From contig NZ_CP060825.1 in NCBI RefSeq assembly GCF_014489615.1, positions 2,459,501 through 2,523,500 on the forward strand: 64,000 nucleotides of DNA. Direction: 5' to 3'. Source of the stretch: Streptomyces genisteinicus. Its GTDB lineage: Bacteria > Actinomycetota > Actinomycetes > Streptomycetales > Streptomycetaceae. Both the position numbers and the translations under genes were made by a program. A model generated the notes under the pieces. That model was not told the origin of the DNA, did not search any database, and worked only from the letters and a program-made list of their open reading frames with translations. This document shows positions 10,086 to 18,011 of the stretch, in pieces; the stretch's first letter is position 1; the number at the start of each line of letters is the position of its first letter.

Positions 10086-10997
10086 ATGACTGCCTCCGTC
10101 CCCGCCCACAGCCGTATCCGGGTCGGCTCGGCCCCTGACTCCTGGGGGGTGTGGTTCCCCGACGATCCCCGGCAGGTCCCCTGGCGGCGCTTTCTCGACG
10201 AGGTCGCCCGCGCCGGGTACGAGTGGATCGAACTCGGCCCGTACGGCTATCTCCCGAGCGATCCCGCCGTGCTGGCGGAGGAGACCGGGCGGCGGGGGCT
10301 GAAGGTCTCGGCGGGCACGGTCTTCACCGGTCTGCACCGCGGACCGGGGGTCTGGGACGAGACATGGGCGCACGTCTCGGACATCGCCGCGCTGACCCGG
10401 GCCATGGGGGCGGAACACCTGGTGGTCATCCCGTCCTTCTGGCGGGACGACCGCACGGGCCGGGTCCTGGAGGACCGCGTGCTGACGCCGGCCCAGTGGC
10501 GCGACCTGACGGAGCAGAGCGAACGCCTGGGCCGTGAGGTGCGGGAGCGCTACGGGCTGCGGATCGTCGTGCATCCGCATGCGGACACCCATGTCGACAC
10601 CGAGGAGAACGTGAGCCGCTTCCTCGACGCGACCGATCCGGAGCTGGTGTCCCTCTGCCTGGACACCGGGCACTACGCCTACTGCGGCGGCGACAGCGTG
10701 GAGCTCATCAAGACGTACGGCGAGCGCATCGGCTACCTCCATCTCAAGCAGGTGGACCCGGCCGTCCTCGCCGAAGTGGTGGCCGGTGAGGTGCCGTTCG
10801 GTCCGGCGGTCGGGCGGGGCGTGATGTGCGAACCACCGGCCGGGGTGCCCGCGCTGGAGCCCGTCATCGCGGCGGCGGCCGCCCTCGACGTCGACCTCTT
10901 CGCCATCGTCGAGCAGGACATGTATCCCTGCCCGCCGGACAAGCCGTACCCGATCGCCGAACGCACGCGCGGTTTCCTGCGCTCCTGCGGTATCTGA
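10086..10997 (+). CDS. IolE/MocC-like sugar isomerase/dehydratase, TIM barrel
   Basis: A 303-residue xylose-isomerase-like TIM-barrel protein. It begins with the VGSAPDSWGVWFPDD signature, followed by VVHPHADTHVDTEEN, CLDTGHYAYCGGD and YLHLKQVDP, which carry the usual His/Asp/Glu metal ligands. These stretches occur in inosose dehydratase (IolE/MocC) and related inositol enzymes, and the gene diverges from iolC. The simplest role is dehydration of scyllo-inosose to the IolD substrate; an inosose isomerase (IolH/IolI-like) is the alternative. GGAAAG lies nine bases before the ATG. Family is firm, exact step is inferred. Confidence 0.78.
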   Translation: MTASVPAHSRIRVGSAPDSWGVWFPDDPRQVPWRRFLDEVARAGYEWIELGPYGYLPSDPAVLAEETGRRGLKVSAGTVFTGLHRGPGVWDETWAHVSDIAALTRAMGAEHLVVIPSFWRDDRTGRVLEDRVLTPAQWRDLTEQSERLGREVRERYGLRIVVHPHADTHVDTEENVSRFLDATDPELVSLCLDTGHYAYCGGDSVELIKTYGERIGYLHLKQVDPAVLAEVVAGEVPFGPAVGRGVMCEPPAGVPALEPVIAAAAALDVDLFAIVEQDMYPCPPDKPYPIAERTRGFLRSCGI

Positions 10998-11205
10998 GGA
11001 GAATGCCGCAGGTCCGTCATGGTTGTTTCTTCCTCATCACATGTGTCTCCGTTACGCGGGCTTTGTGTCACAGACGATCTACAGGGCTGCCCCGGGGAGG
11101 GCCGGGCGTCGTTCAACGGGCACAGGCTCAGTGATCGCCAGTGTCACGGCGGCAGCTCCCCCGACGGCACCCCGCCCGCCGCTGCCGCCCGCGCAGGGAG
11201 GTGCC

Positions 11206-11409
11206 ATGTATATGACGGACAGACAGCTCTGGTCCTACAAGGACATCGCGGCGCACATCCGGGTGCAGCCGGACACGGTCCGCTCCTACCGCAAGCACGG
11301 ACTGCTGCCGCCGCCGGACAAGGTGGAGTCCGGCAAGCCGTACTGGTACGCGGACACCATCCGCAGGTGGGTGGCCAACCGACCGGGGAACAGGGGCCGA
11401 AGAGACTGA
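11206..11409 (+). CDS. Small MerR-like helix-turn-helix protein
   Basis: A 67-residue basic protein starting MYMTDRQLWSYKDIAAHI. It contains a single winged-HTH of the HTH_17/MerR N-terminal type: VQPDTVRSYRKHGLLPPPD is the recognition region and YWYADTIRRWVANRPG the wing. There is no effector domain, so it is either an excisionase-like or a stand-alone DNA-binding factor. A strong GGGAGGTG ribosome site precedes ATG 11206. In-frame codons further upstream lack such a site, so the short form is preferred. It is monocistronic, with a ~200-bp upstream region and hairpins downstream. Confidence 0.75.
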   Translation: MYMTDRQLWSYKDIAAHIRVQPDTVRSYRKHGLLPPPDKVESGKPYWYADTIRRWVANRPGNRGRRD

Positions 11410-11415
11410 TCCCGT

Positions 11416-11512
11416 CCGTCCGCCGCCCTGACCGCGGCGGGCGGACGGCCCCGCCGGCGGACGGGCCGGTCAGAGGCGAGGCCTTCGCACCCGAGGGGGT
11501 GCGGGGGCCTCG
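11416..11512 (+). terminator. Two hairpins after the small HTH gene
   Basis: The first stem pairs CCGTCCGCC (11416-11424) with GGCGGACGG (11440-11448). The second pairs CGAGGCC (11477-11483) with GGCCTCG (11506-11512) around an inner GCACCC/GGGTGC stem. They lie between the plus-strand HTH gene and the convergent MMPL gene. The rest of the gap to 11669 is GC-rich low-complexity sequence. Confidence 0.5.
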
Positions 11513-11669
11513 TCGCGTGTGCCGCAGCGCGCCGTCCGGGAGACGGCTCGTGCGCACGCGCGGGCCGGGGCTCGCGCGGGCCGGAGCGCGCGGCGGGAGC
11601 GGAGTGCGGAGCTTGCGGGCCGGAGCCCGCGCAGCGGGCCAGGCCACGGAGTGCGCGGGCCGGGCCCGG

Positions 11670-14054
11670 TCAGACTCCGGCTCTGTTCCGGTCAGCCGAC
11701 GGCTGCTCCTCGCCCTGGGCCTCCGGTGACCCTTCGACTTCCTTCCCGTGCCCGGCCGGAGGCCCGTCTGCGCTGGTCCCGGATCCGGTCGCCGCCGGTA
11801 TGGATTCCCGCACCGGCGCCGGCTCCCCCTCGCTCAGGCCGAACCGCTCGTGGAAGCGCCGCAGCGGTCGCGGCGCCCACCAGCTGGCCGCGCCCATCAG
11901 CTTCATCACCGACGGGACCAGCAGGCTGCGCACCACCATCGCGTCCATCAGGACGGCCAGGGCGATGCCCAGTCCGAGCATCTTGGTGTTCGTCACCCGC
12001 GAGGTGCCGATGGCCACCATCACGACGGCGAGGATCACGGCCGCCGCGGTGATCAGGCCACCGGTGCGCTGGAGCCCGAAGCGGACGGCCCGCTCGTGGC
12101 CGGCGCCCCGGTCGTACTCCTCCTTGATCCGGGAGAGGAGGAAGACGCCGTAGTCCATGGAGAGTCCGAAGGCGATGCAGAACATCAGGACGGGCAGGGT
12201 CGTCTCGATGTCGCCGGTGGAGGTGAACGACAGCAGTCCGGAGAGATGGCCGTCCTGGAACACCCACACCAGCGCGCCGAACATCGCCGTGAGGCTGAGT
12301 CCGTTGAGCACGACCGCCTGGAGCGGAATGAGCACGCTGCCGGTGAGCAGGAAGACCAGGAAGAGGGTCACCACGACCACGATGCCCAGCGCGAGGGGCA
12401 GCCGATCGGCGATGGCCGCCTTGGAGTCCTCCAGCACCGCGGCTCGTCCGGTCACGGAGGTGTCGAACGGGGCGGGTATGCCGCGCAGTTCGTGCACCAG
12501 TCGCTGTGCCTGCTCTCCCACGGCCTCGCCCTCAGGCACCACGGAGAAGTAGGCGGCATCCCCCGAGGTGACGGGGCCGTCCACCCGGATGACTCCGGGC
12601 AGTGCGGCGACCCGGTCCCGGTACTGGGCGTACTCCGTGGCACCGGGCGCGGGGCCGGACTCCGGGGCCGGTTCGGCGAGGATCTCCAGGGTGCCGGTCG
12701 GGCTTCCGGCGAAGCCGTCGCGGATCTGCTGCTGCACCACGTGGGACTCCGCCCCCGAGGGCAGCTGGCGGTCGTCCGGCGTACCGAACTTCACGCCGAG
12801 GAACGGCAGCCCGAGCAGGACGAGCGCCCCGATGGTGGTGAAGGCGAACAGCGGTGCGCGGCGCATGACCAGTCCGGCGAATCGCCCCCAGCGAGCACCG
12901 GGCTCGGCGCCCGCCGCACCGTCGCCGCGCGCCGTCCTGCGCCGGAAGAGCCTGCGCAGGTCCAGCGCGTTGACACGGTGGCCGAGCAGCATCAGGGCCG
13001 CCGGCAGCAGGATGAGGGCCGCGCCTGCCGCCAGCAGCACGACGGCGATGCCCGCGTAGGCGAACGACCGCAGGAAGTACTGGGGGAAGACGAGCATCGC
13101 CGCCAGCGAGACGGCGACCGTCAGTGCGGAGAAGAGCACGGTGCGGCCTGCGGTGCGCAGCGTCACGCCCACGGCTTCCCGCACCTCGCGGCCGCTGTCG
13201 AGCTCCTCCCGGAAGCGCCGCACGATGAACAGGGCGTAGTCGATGGCGAGACCGAGGCCGAGGGCCGTGGTGAGGTTCTGGGCGAAGACGGACACGTCGG
13301 TGAACTCCGTGATGCCGCGCAGCACCGCGTTGGTCCCGAGGATGGCGACGATGCCGACGCCGAGGGGGAGCAGTGCCGCGACGGCGCTGCCGAACACCAT
13401 GACGAGCAGCACCAGCGTCACCGGCAGGGCGATCAGCTCGGCCCGCAGGAGGTCGTCCTGGATGATCGTCGTCATCTCGTGCTGGACGGCCACGGGGCCG
13501 CCGATCGAGACCTCGACCGGGCCGTGCTTCCCGCGCAGGCCGGGTGCGATCCGGTCCAGCGTCTCGGCGGCCGTCTTCTCGTCGCCCTGGATGCGTGCCG
13601 CGATCAGCGCCTGCCGGCCGTCGTCCGACCGCAGGGCGGGCGCGCGGGTGCCCCAGTACGACCCGACACCGGTGACGCCGCGCTCGGCGGCGAGCCGCTG
13701 GGCGAGCCGCCCGGCCTCGGCGGCCACGGCGGGGTCGTCGACACCGCGGGACCCGCCGTCGACGAAGAGGATCAGATTGGGCTGGGAGGCGGGGAAGACG
13801 CGCTCCACCTGGCGGGTGGCGTACGTCGACTCGGCGGACGGGTCCTCCCAGCCGCCGCTGCCCATGCGGTCGGCGACGCCGCTGCCCGCGACCACCGCGA
13901 GCGCGGTGAGCACGAGGGCGACGAGCAGCGACAGCCTCGGGCGCGCGGTGACGAGACGGGTCCACCGCCCGAGCGCCGGGACGGTGCGGCTCGGCGGCGC
14001 TCCCCCCTCGGAGGGCGGCGCGGAGGCCCCGGTCGGCGTGTTGACTTCGGACAT
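11670..14054 (-). CDS. MMPL/RND-family membrane transporter
   Basis: A 794-residue membrane protein with two repeats of six predicted transmembrane segments and two large extracytoplasmic loops, the MMPL plan. Characteristic stretches are GLGLAIDYALFIVRRFREEL in the first half and FGLSMDYGVFLLSRIKEEYDRG in the second. The paired GLAIDYALF/GLSMDYGVF aspartate-tyrosine motifs drive proton-coupled export. Actinobacterial members export lipids or small hydrophobic molecules; the substrate here cannot be read from sequence. The C-terminal ~55 residues are hydrophilic and low complexity. ATG 14054 has AAGGGG upstream. It diverges from a TetR gene across two operator-like repeats, so it is likely repressed by it. 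Confidence 0.9.
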   Translation of the reverse strand: MSEVNTPTGASAPPSEGGAPPSRTVPALGRWTRLVTARPRLSLLVALVLTALAVVAGSGVADRMGSGGWEDPSAESTYATRQVERVFPASQPNLILFVDGGSRGVDDPAVAAEAGRLAQRLAAERGVTGVGSYWGTRAPALRSDDGRQALIAARIQGDEKTAAETLDRIAPGLRGKHGPVEVSIGGPVAVQHEMTTIIQDDLLRAELIALPVTLVLLVMVFGSAVAALLPLGVGIVAILGTNAVLRGITEFTDVSVFAQNLTTALGLGLAIDYALFIVRRFREELDSGREVREAVGVTLRTAGRTVLFSALTVAVSLAAMLVFPQYFLRSFAYAGIAVVLLAAGAALILLPAALMLLGHRVNALDLRRLFRRRTARGDGAAGAEPGARWGRFAGLVMRRAPLFAFTTIGALVLLGLPFLGVKFGTPDDRQLPSGAESHVVQQQIRDGFAGSPTGTLEILAEPAPESGPAPGATEYAQYRDRVAALPGVIRVDGPVTSGDAAYFSVVPEGEAVGEQAQRLVHELRGIPAPFDTSVTGRAAVLEDSKAAIADRLPLALGIVVVVTLFLVFLLTGSVLIPLQAVVLNGLSLTAMFGALVWVFQDGHLSGLLSFTSTGDIETTLPVLMFCIAFGLSMDYGVFLLSRIKEEYDRGAGHERAVRFGLQRTGGLITAAAVILAVVMVAIGTSRVTNTKMLGLGIALAVLMDAMVVRSLLVPSVMKLMGAASWWAPRPLRRFHERFGLSEGEPAPVRESIPAATGSGTSADGPPAGHGKEVEGSPEAQGEEQPSADRNRAGV

Positions 14055-14134
14055 GGTGCGGTGTCCCCTTCACCGTGGTCCGTGCGGCTGCTTCCGGGCA
14101 GGGGGCACGGCCTGACCATTGCCATAGACTGGCA

Positions 14135-14156
14135 AACACGAGTCATCACTCGCATT
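14135..14156. promoter_or_regulatory. TetR-type operator, copy 1
   Basis: AACACGAG-N6-CTCGCATT is a 22-bp near-palindrome in the MMPL-tetR divergent promoter. It shares the pattern AAYRCGAG-N6-CTCGCRTT with copy 2, whose centre lies 30 bp away, about three helical turns, on the same DNA face. Confidence 0.65.
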
Positions 14157-14164
14157 GAGACAAG

Positions 14165-14186
14165 AATGCGAGCGGACACTCGCGTT
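14165..14186. promoter_or_regulatory. TetR-type operator, copy 2
   Basis: AATGCGAG-N6-CTCGCGTT repeats the pattern of copy 1 and ends eight bases before the proposed ATG of the TetR gene. A repressor bound here would block that gene's own initiation region, the usual autoregulation arrangement. Confidence 0.65.
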
Positions 14187-14194
14187 TGTCAACC

Positions 14195-15361
14195 ATGCCC
14201 AGGAAGCCGGGGATTCACGTGCCGAAGCCGACCAGAGCCGAGGGGCGGACGACGACGCCGACACCGGGCGGCTCGCCCGCCGGCGAGGCGGGTTCCGGCG
14301 GGGACGCCGGGGCGAGGGGTTCCGGCGGGGACGCCGGGACGGGGAGCTCCCGCGGGGACGTCGCGGCGGGAGGCTCCCGCGGGAACGCCGCCGCCGCACC
14401 GCGAACCGGTCGCGGACGGAGCCGCCCCGCGGCCGCCGCCACGCCCCCGCTTCCGAGCGGACCGAGCGGACCGGACGGACCGCACGGACCGGACGGGCCG
14501 GGCACCCCGACCGAGGCCGCCGGGCCGGAGGCCCCTGCCGAGGCCGCCGCCACACCCGCCGGACCGGGCGGGACCCGCACCGCCGCCACCCGGGGCGGCG
14601 GACCGGACTCCCCTGCCGCCACCCGCGCCCGCACCGCCGCCACGCGCACCGGACCGGGCGGGCGCCCGGACGCCGGGCACACCCCCGCCGAGGCCGCGCT
14701 CGCGGCCGCCGGCGGGGACGCACGGAGCGGGGACGGGGCGCGGCCGAAGCGGCGGCAGGCGCGGGGGGAGCGGCGCATCGCACAGCTCCTCGACGCCGCG
14801 GCAAGCGTGTTCTGCTCCACGGGCTACGCCGCCGCCAGCACCAACGCGATCGCCCGGGAGGCGGGCGTCTCACCCGGCACCCTGTACCAGTTCTTCCCCA
14901 ACAAGGAGGCGATCGCCTTCGAGCTCGGCGACCGCCTGATGCACCAGTGGCGGCAGTCGCACGGGGCCGCCCTGGCGGCCGCCGCGCTCGACCTGCCGCT
15001 GGAGCAGCTGCTGGACGCGGTCCTCGACCCGCTGATCGCGTTCAACCACGAGAACCCGGTGTTCGCCGTGCTCATGCACGGCCCCGACATCCCCGGCCGC
15101 ATCACCCAGGAGTTCGACACCGTCCACCAGGGCCTGCTCACCCGGATCGAGGAGATTCTCGCCGGCTACCTCCCCGGGACGCCGTCCGCGGAGGTCGCCC
15201 GGATCTCCGCGATGACGTTCGCGATCTTCAAGGCGGGACTCGACCTGATCGTGGCGCACGACGGCGCCGAGCGCGTGGCGTACACCGGCGAACTGAAGGC
15301 CGTGATGTTCCGTTATCTCGAGCCCCTGCTCGGCGAGGATTCCGGGATCTGCTCGCCTTGA
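14195..15361 (+). CDS. TetR-family regulator with a long low-complexity N-terminal extension
   Basis: A 388-residue protein. Residues ~183-245 are a TetR HTH (QARGERRIAQLLDAAASVF, then EAGVSPGTLYQFFPNKEAI), followed by an all-helical ligand domain with MHGPDIPGRITQEF. The first ~180 residues are Gly/Ala/Pro/Thr/Arg-rich with internal repeats (GSGGDAG, GSSRGDV), far beyond a normal TetR (~200 aa). No Met or Val start codon with a ribosome site lies between the extension and the HTH, so the long form is preferred. ATG 14195 itself lacks a Shine-Dalgarno and may be leaderless; GTG 14219 is an alternative. It diverges from the MMPL gene and likely represses it. Confidence 0.78.
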   Translation: MPRKPGIHVPKPTRAEGRTTTPTPGGSPAGEAGSGGDAGARGSGGDAGTGSSRGDVAAGGSRGNAAAAPRTGRGRSRPAAAATPPLPSGPSGPDGPHGPDGPGTPTEAAGPEAPAEAAATPAGPGGTRTAATRGGGPDSPAATRARTAATRTGPGGRPDAGHTPAEAALAAAGGDARSGDGARPKRRQARGERRIAQLLDAAASVFCSTGYAAASTNAIAREAGVSPGTLYQFFPNKEAIAFELGDRLMHQWRQSHGAALAAAALDLPLEQLLDAVLDPLIAFNHENPVFAVLMHGPDIPGRITQEFDTVHQGLLTRIEEILAGYLPGTPSAEVARISAMTFAIFKAGLDLIVAHDGAERVAYTGELKAVMFRYLEPLLGEDSGICSP

Positions 15362-15377
15362 TACCCCCTAGGGGTAT
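15361..15377. promoter_or_regulatory. CsoR-like copper operator upstream of copZ
   Basis: ATACCCCCTAGGGGTAT has perfect 7-bp arms around a 3-bp centre and matches the known ATACCCC...GGGGTAT shape of actinobacterial CsoR sites. It lies 75 bp before the copZ start. Copper-responsive repression of copZ is therefore expected; csoR is not in the window. Confidence 0.75.
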
Positions 15378-15452
15378 AAAGTCGGAGCATGCCGGGCGAC
15401 CCCCGTCCCGGCACCTCCGCACCCGCACGTCCAGCATCACGAGGAGAACGCG

Positions 15453-15776
15453 ATGTCCAGCGAGACCAAGACCGAACTCGAGACCGTCCAGGGCTCCGGC
15501 GCCGGCTCCTGCTGCTCGCCCGACGGCGCGTGCCACGACGCCGCGGCGGACGCCCCGACCGCGGGCGTGACCACCGTCTACCAGGTCACCGGCATGACCT
15601 GCGGCCACTGCGAATCGGCCGTCGGCAGCGAGCTCTCCGCGCTCGACGGCGTCACCTCGGTGCAGGCCGTCGCCGCCACCGGCCTGGTGACCGTGGTCTC
15701 GGACGCGCCGCTCGACGAGGCCGCCGTGCGCGAGGCCGTCGACGAGGCCGGCTACGAGCTCACCGGCACCGCCTGA
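15453..15776 (+). CDS. copZ: CopZ-type copper chaperone
   Basis: A 107-residue heavy-metal-associated (HMA) protein. The metal site GMTCGHCESAV lies at about residues 48-58, and the beta-alpha-beta-beta-alpha-beta fold ends at DEAGYELTG. The N-terminal ~38 residues add a second cysteine-rich stretch, GSCCSPDGAC, which may bind extra metal. The family carries Cu(I) in the cytosol to a CopA ATPase. No copA lies downstream here; a large hairpin ends the transcript. A GAGGAG ribosome site precedes ATG 15453, and a CsoR-like box lies upstream. Confidence 0.9.
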   Translation: MSSETKTELETVQGSGAGSCCSPDGACHDAAADAPTAGVTTVYQVTGMTCGHCESAVGSELSALDGVTSVQAVAATGLVTVVSDAPLDEAAVREAVDEAGYELTGTA

Positions 15777-15800
15777 CACCGCCGCACGGCACCGGCCACG

Positions 15801-15852
15801 GGGGCCGGGTCGGTGTCCACCCCGGGCCCGGGGTGGACACCGACCCGGCCCC
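15801..15852 (+). terminator. Perfect 52-bp palindrome, terminator of copZ
   Basis: Bases 15801-15826 are the exact reverse complement of 15827-15852: 26 pairs with no unpaired loop, centred on CCCGGGCCCGGG. It sits 24 bp beyond the copZ stop. Such a stem will terminate, and as DNA it could extrude as a cruciform. Confidence 0.8.
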
Positions 15853-16378
15853 TGTTCGCGAAAAGGTTGCCGCGCTCCCGTGACGCGTGTGACGGCAGGG
15901 ACGCGATCCGGCCACCTGCGCGCTCTCCGGCCACGATCATGAAGAATCTTTACCCAGCCTTGGCATGCGCCGCGACCGTCTCGCCCGTTTCTGCGTTTCC
16001 CCAGGCCAGAGGCGTGATCGACCACCAAGAGCCGACCATTTCATCCTCATTTGCGATGACCGGACGACACCGCTTCCGCTCCGTGCCGTGACTACAAATA
16101 GGTCACAAGACCTTCACATCGAGACCTAGATCACAGATATTTGGGGGTAACCATTCAGGCTCCTCGCGAGTCTTAATGGTCGATGCCGAGAACGTCTTGG
16201 GGGACGTTCATGGAATGTCTTGGGGGACGTTCCAGGCAAGCGTTGGCCGGGGCACGTGCCCGGGGAGCTTTGAGCGGCCCTCCCGTGCGTACGTACCCCG
16301 GCAGACCGCAGCAGGACTCTGCTACCCGCAGACGCCCGGCCCGGATCCCGTGGGGGGAATCCGCTCCGGGGATATGGG
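15853..16378. other. Non-coding interval between copZ and citA
   Basis: Apart from the tandem hairpins at 16190-16233, this interval is less GC-rich than its surroundings in 15940-16190, for example atcacagatatttgggg at 16130. That composition suits promoter DNA or an RNA gene. No conserved short protein with a ribosome site was found. Confidence 0.5.
16190..16233. ncRNA. Tandem hairpins with identical loops downstream of citA, possible small RNA
   Basis: Two stem-loops stand 2 bp apart: GAACGTC-TTGGGG-GACGTTC (16190-16209) and GGAATGTC-TTGGGG-GACGTTCC (16212-16233). The second stem has one G:T-type exchange that keeps pairing on the plus strand. Read on the minus strand the loops are C-rich, recalling actinobacterial 6C RNA. 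The surrounding 15853-16378 holds no convincing protein gene. A small RNA beside citA is what I recall for S. coelicolor; strand and ends cannot be set from sequence alone. Confidence 0.4.
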
Positions 16379-16424
16379 AAGCGCCCCGCTGCCGACCCGT
16401 GGGGGGATCGGCGGCGGGGCGCTT
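16379..16424 (-). terminator. citA terminator
   Basis: AAGCGCCCCGCTGCCGA (16379-16395) pairs with TCGGCGGCGGGGCGCTT (16408-16424) with one mismatch and a 12-nt loop, 65 bp beyond the citA stop. The AA/TT ends make it usable in both directions. Confidence 0.7.
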
Positions 16425-16488
16425 CTCGCGACCGTGCGGGACCGCGGACCACTGGTCCGCCGGCCCGCTCGGGGCGGGACGCCTCGGT

Positions 16489-17778
16489 CTAGCGGGCCTC
16501 GACCGGCACGAAGTCGCGCAGGACCTCACCGGTGTAGATCTGGCGCGGACGGCCGATGCGCGAACCGGGCTCCTTGATCATCTCGTGCCACTGGGCGATC
16601 CAGCCCGGAAGGCGGCCGAGGGCGAAGAGCACGGTGAACATCTCGGTCGGGAAGCCCATCGCGCGGTAGATGAGACCCGTGTAGAAGTCCACGTTCGGGT
16701 AGAGGTTGCGCGAGACGAAGTAGTCGTCGGAGAGCGCGTGCTCCTCCAGCTTGAGCGCGATGTCCAGCAGCTCGTCGGACTTGCCGAGCGCGGACAGCAC
16801 GTCGTGGGCGGCGGCCTTGATGATCTTGGCGCGCGGGTCGAAGGACTTGTACACCCGGTGGCCGAAGCCCATCAGGCGGACGCCGTCCTCCTTGTTCTTC
16901 ACCTTGCGGATGAAGGAGTCGACGTCGCCGCCGTTGGCCTGGATGCCTTCCAGCATCTCCAGGACGGACTGGTTGGCGCCGCCGTGCAGCGGGCCCCAGA
17001 GGGCGCTGATGCCGGCGGAGATCGAGGCGAACATGTTCGCCTGCGAGGAGCCGACGAGGCGCACGGTGGAGGTGGAGCAGTTCTGCTCGTGGTCCGCGTG
17101 CAGGATGAGCAGCTTGTCCAGCGCGGAGACGACGACCGGGTCGAGCTCGTACTCCTGGGCGGGGACCGAGAAGGTCATGCGCAGGAAGTTCTCGACGTAG
17201 CCGAGGTCGTTGCGCGGGTAGACGAACGGGTGGCCGATCGACTTCTTGTACGCGTAGGCCGCGATGGTCGGCAGCTTGGCGAGCAGCCGGATCGTCGACA
17301 GGTGGCGCTGCTTCTCGTCGAACGGGTTGTGGCTGTCCTGGTAGAAGGTGGACAGCGCGCTGACCACGGAGGAGAGCATCGCCATCGGGTGGGCGTCGCG
17401 GGGGAAGCCCTGGAAGAAGCGCTTGACGTCCTCGTGCAGCAGGGTGTGCTGCGTGATCTCGTTCTTGAACGTCGCGAGCTCGTCGACGGTCGGGAGCTCA
17501 CCGTTGATCAGCAGGGACGCCACCTCGAGGAAGGTGGACCGCTCCGCCAGCTGCTCGATCGGGTAGCCGCGGTAGCGCAGGATGCCCTGCTCGCCGTCGA
17601 GGTAGGTGATCGCGGATTTGTAGGCGGCGGTATTGCCGTATCCACTGTCCAGGGTCACCAGACCGGTCTGGGCTCGGAGCTTCCCGATGTCGAAGCCCTG
17701 GTCACCGACGGTGCTCTCGACCACCGGGTAGGTGTATTCACCGTCCGCGTACCGCAGTACTACAGAGTTGTCGCTCAC
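16489..17778 (-). CDS. citA: Type II citrate synthase
   Basis: A 429-residue citrate synthase condensing acetyl-CoA and oxaloacetate in the TCA cycle. Catalytic residues are present: His in GPLHGGANQ (~265), His in MGFGHRVYKSFDPRA (~305) and Asp in PNVDFYTGLIYRAMG (~363). The N-terminal beta-rich domain (VLRYADGEYTYPVVEST) is the mark of the long type II form. GTG 17778 is chosen because GAGGGA lies six bases upstream and the protein then begins VSDNSVVLRY like its homologues. It is monocistronic with its own terminator. The 233 bp upstream, to recD2, hold its promoter. Confidence 0.95.
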   Translation of the reverse strand: MSDNSVVLRYADGEYTYPVVESTVGDQGFDIGKLRAQTGLVTLDSGYGNTAAYKSAITYLDGEQGILRYRGYPIEQLAERSTFLEVASLLINGELPTVDELATFKNEITQHTLLHEDVKRFFQGFPRDAHPMAMLSSVVSALSTFYQDSHNPFDEKQRHLSTIRLLAKLPTIAAYAYKKSIGHPFVYPRNDLGYVENFLRMTFSVPAQEYELDPVVVSALDKLLILHADHEQNCSTSTVRLVGSSQANMFASISAGISALWGPLHGGANQSVLEMLEGIQANGGDVDSFIRKVKNKEDGVRLMGFGHRVYKSFDPRAKIIKAAAHDVLSALGKSDELLDIALKLEEHALSDDYFVSRNLYPNVDFYTGLIYRAMGFPTEMFTVLFALGRLPGWIAQWHEMIKEPGSRIGRPRQIYTGEVLRDFVPVEAR

Positions 17779-18011
17779 GTCATCCCTCACCGACGTAGTG
17801 CCTCTACTTCGAGGTGCCCTGACTGTCTCTACCATCCCCCATTTGGCTCAGGAGAGTGCACTCGGGGTCGCCATTGGGCTCATCGGCGGCACTCAGTGCC
17901 GCCAACCTGCTCATCTTGCCCCCTTCGCCCGGGTTCTGAAAGCCGGGGTGGGGTCGGGGTGGTGTTTCCCACCCGCGCGAACCCCGAACCCGGACGGGCG
18001 CACGGGCGCGG

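Noticed and set aside
16176..16577. Protein-coding gene over the tandem hairpins
   Set aside because: No ribosome site, repeats in the frame reflect the hairpins, and the frame runs into the citA 3' end.
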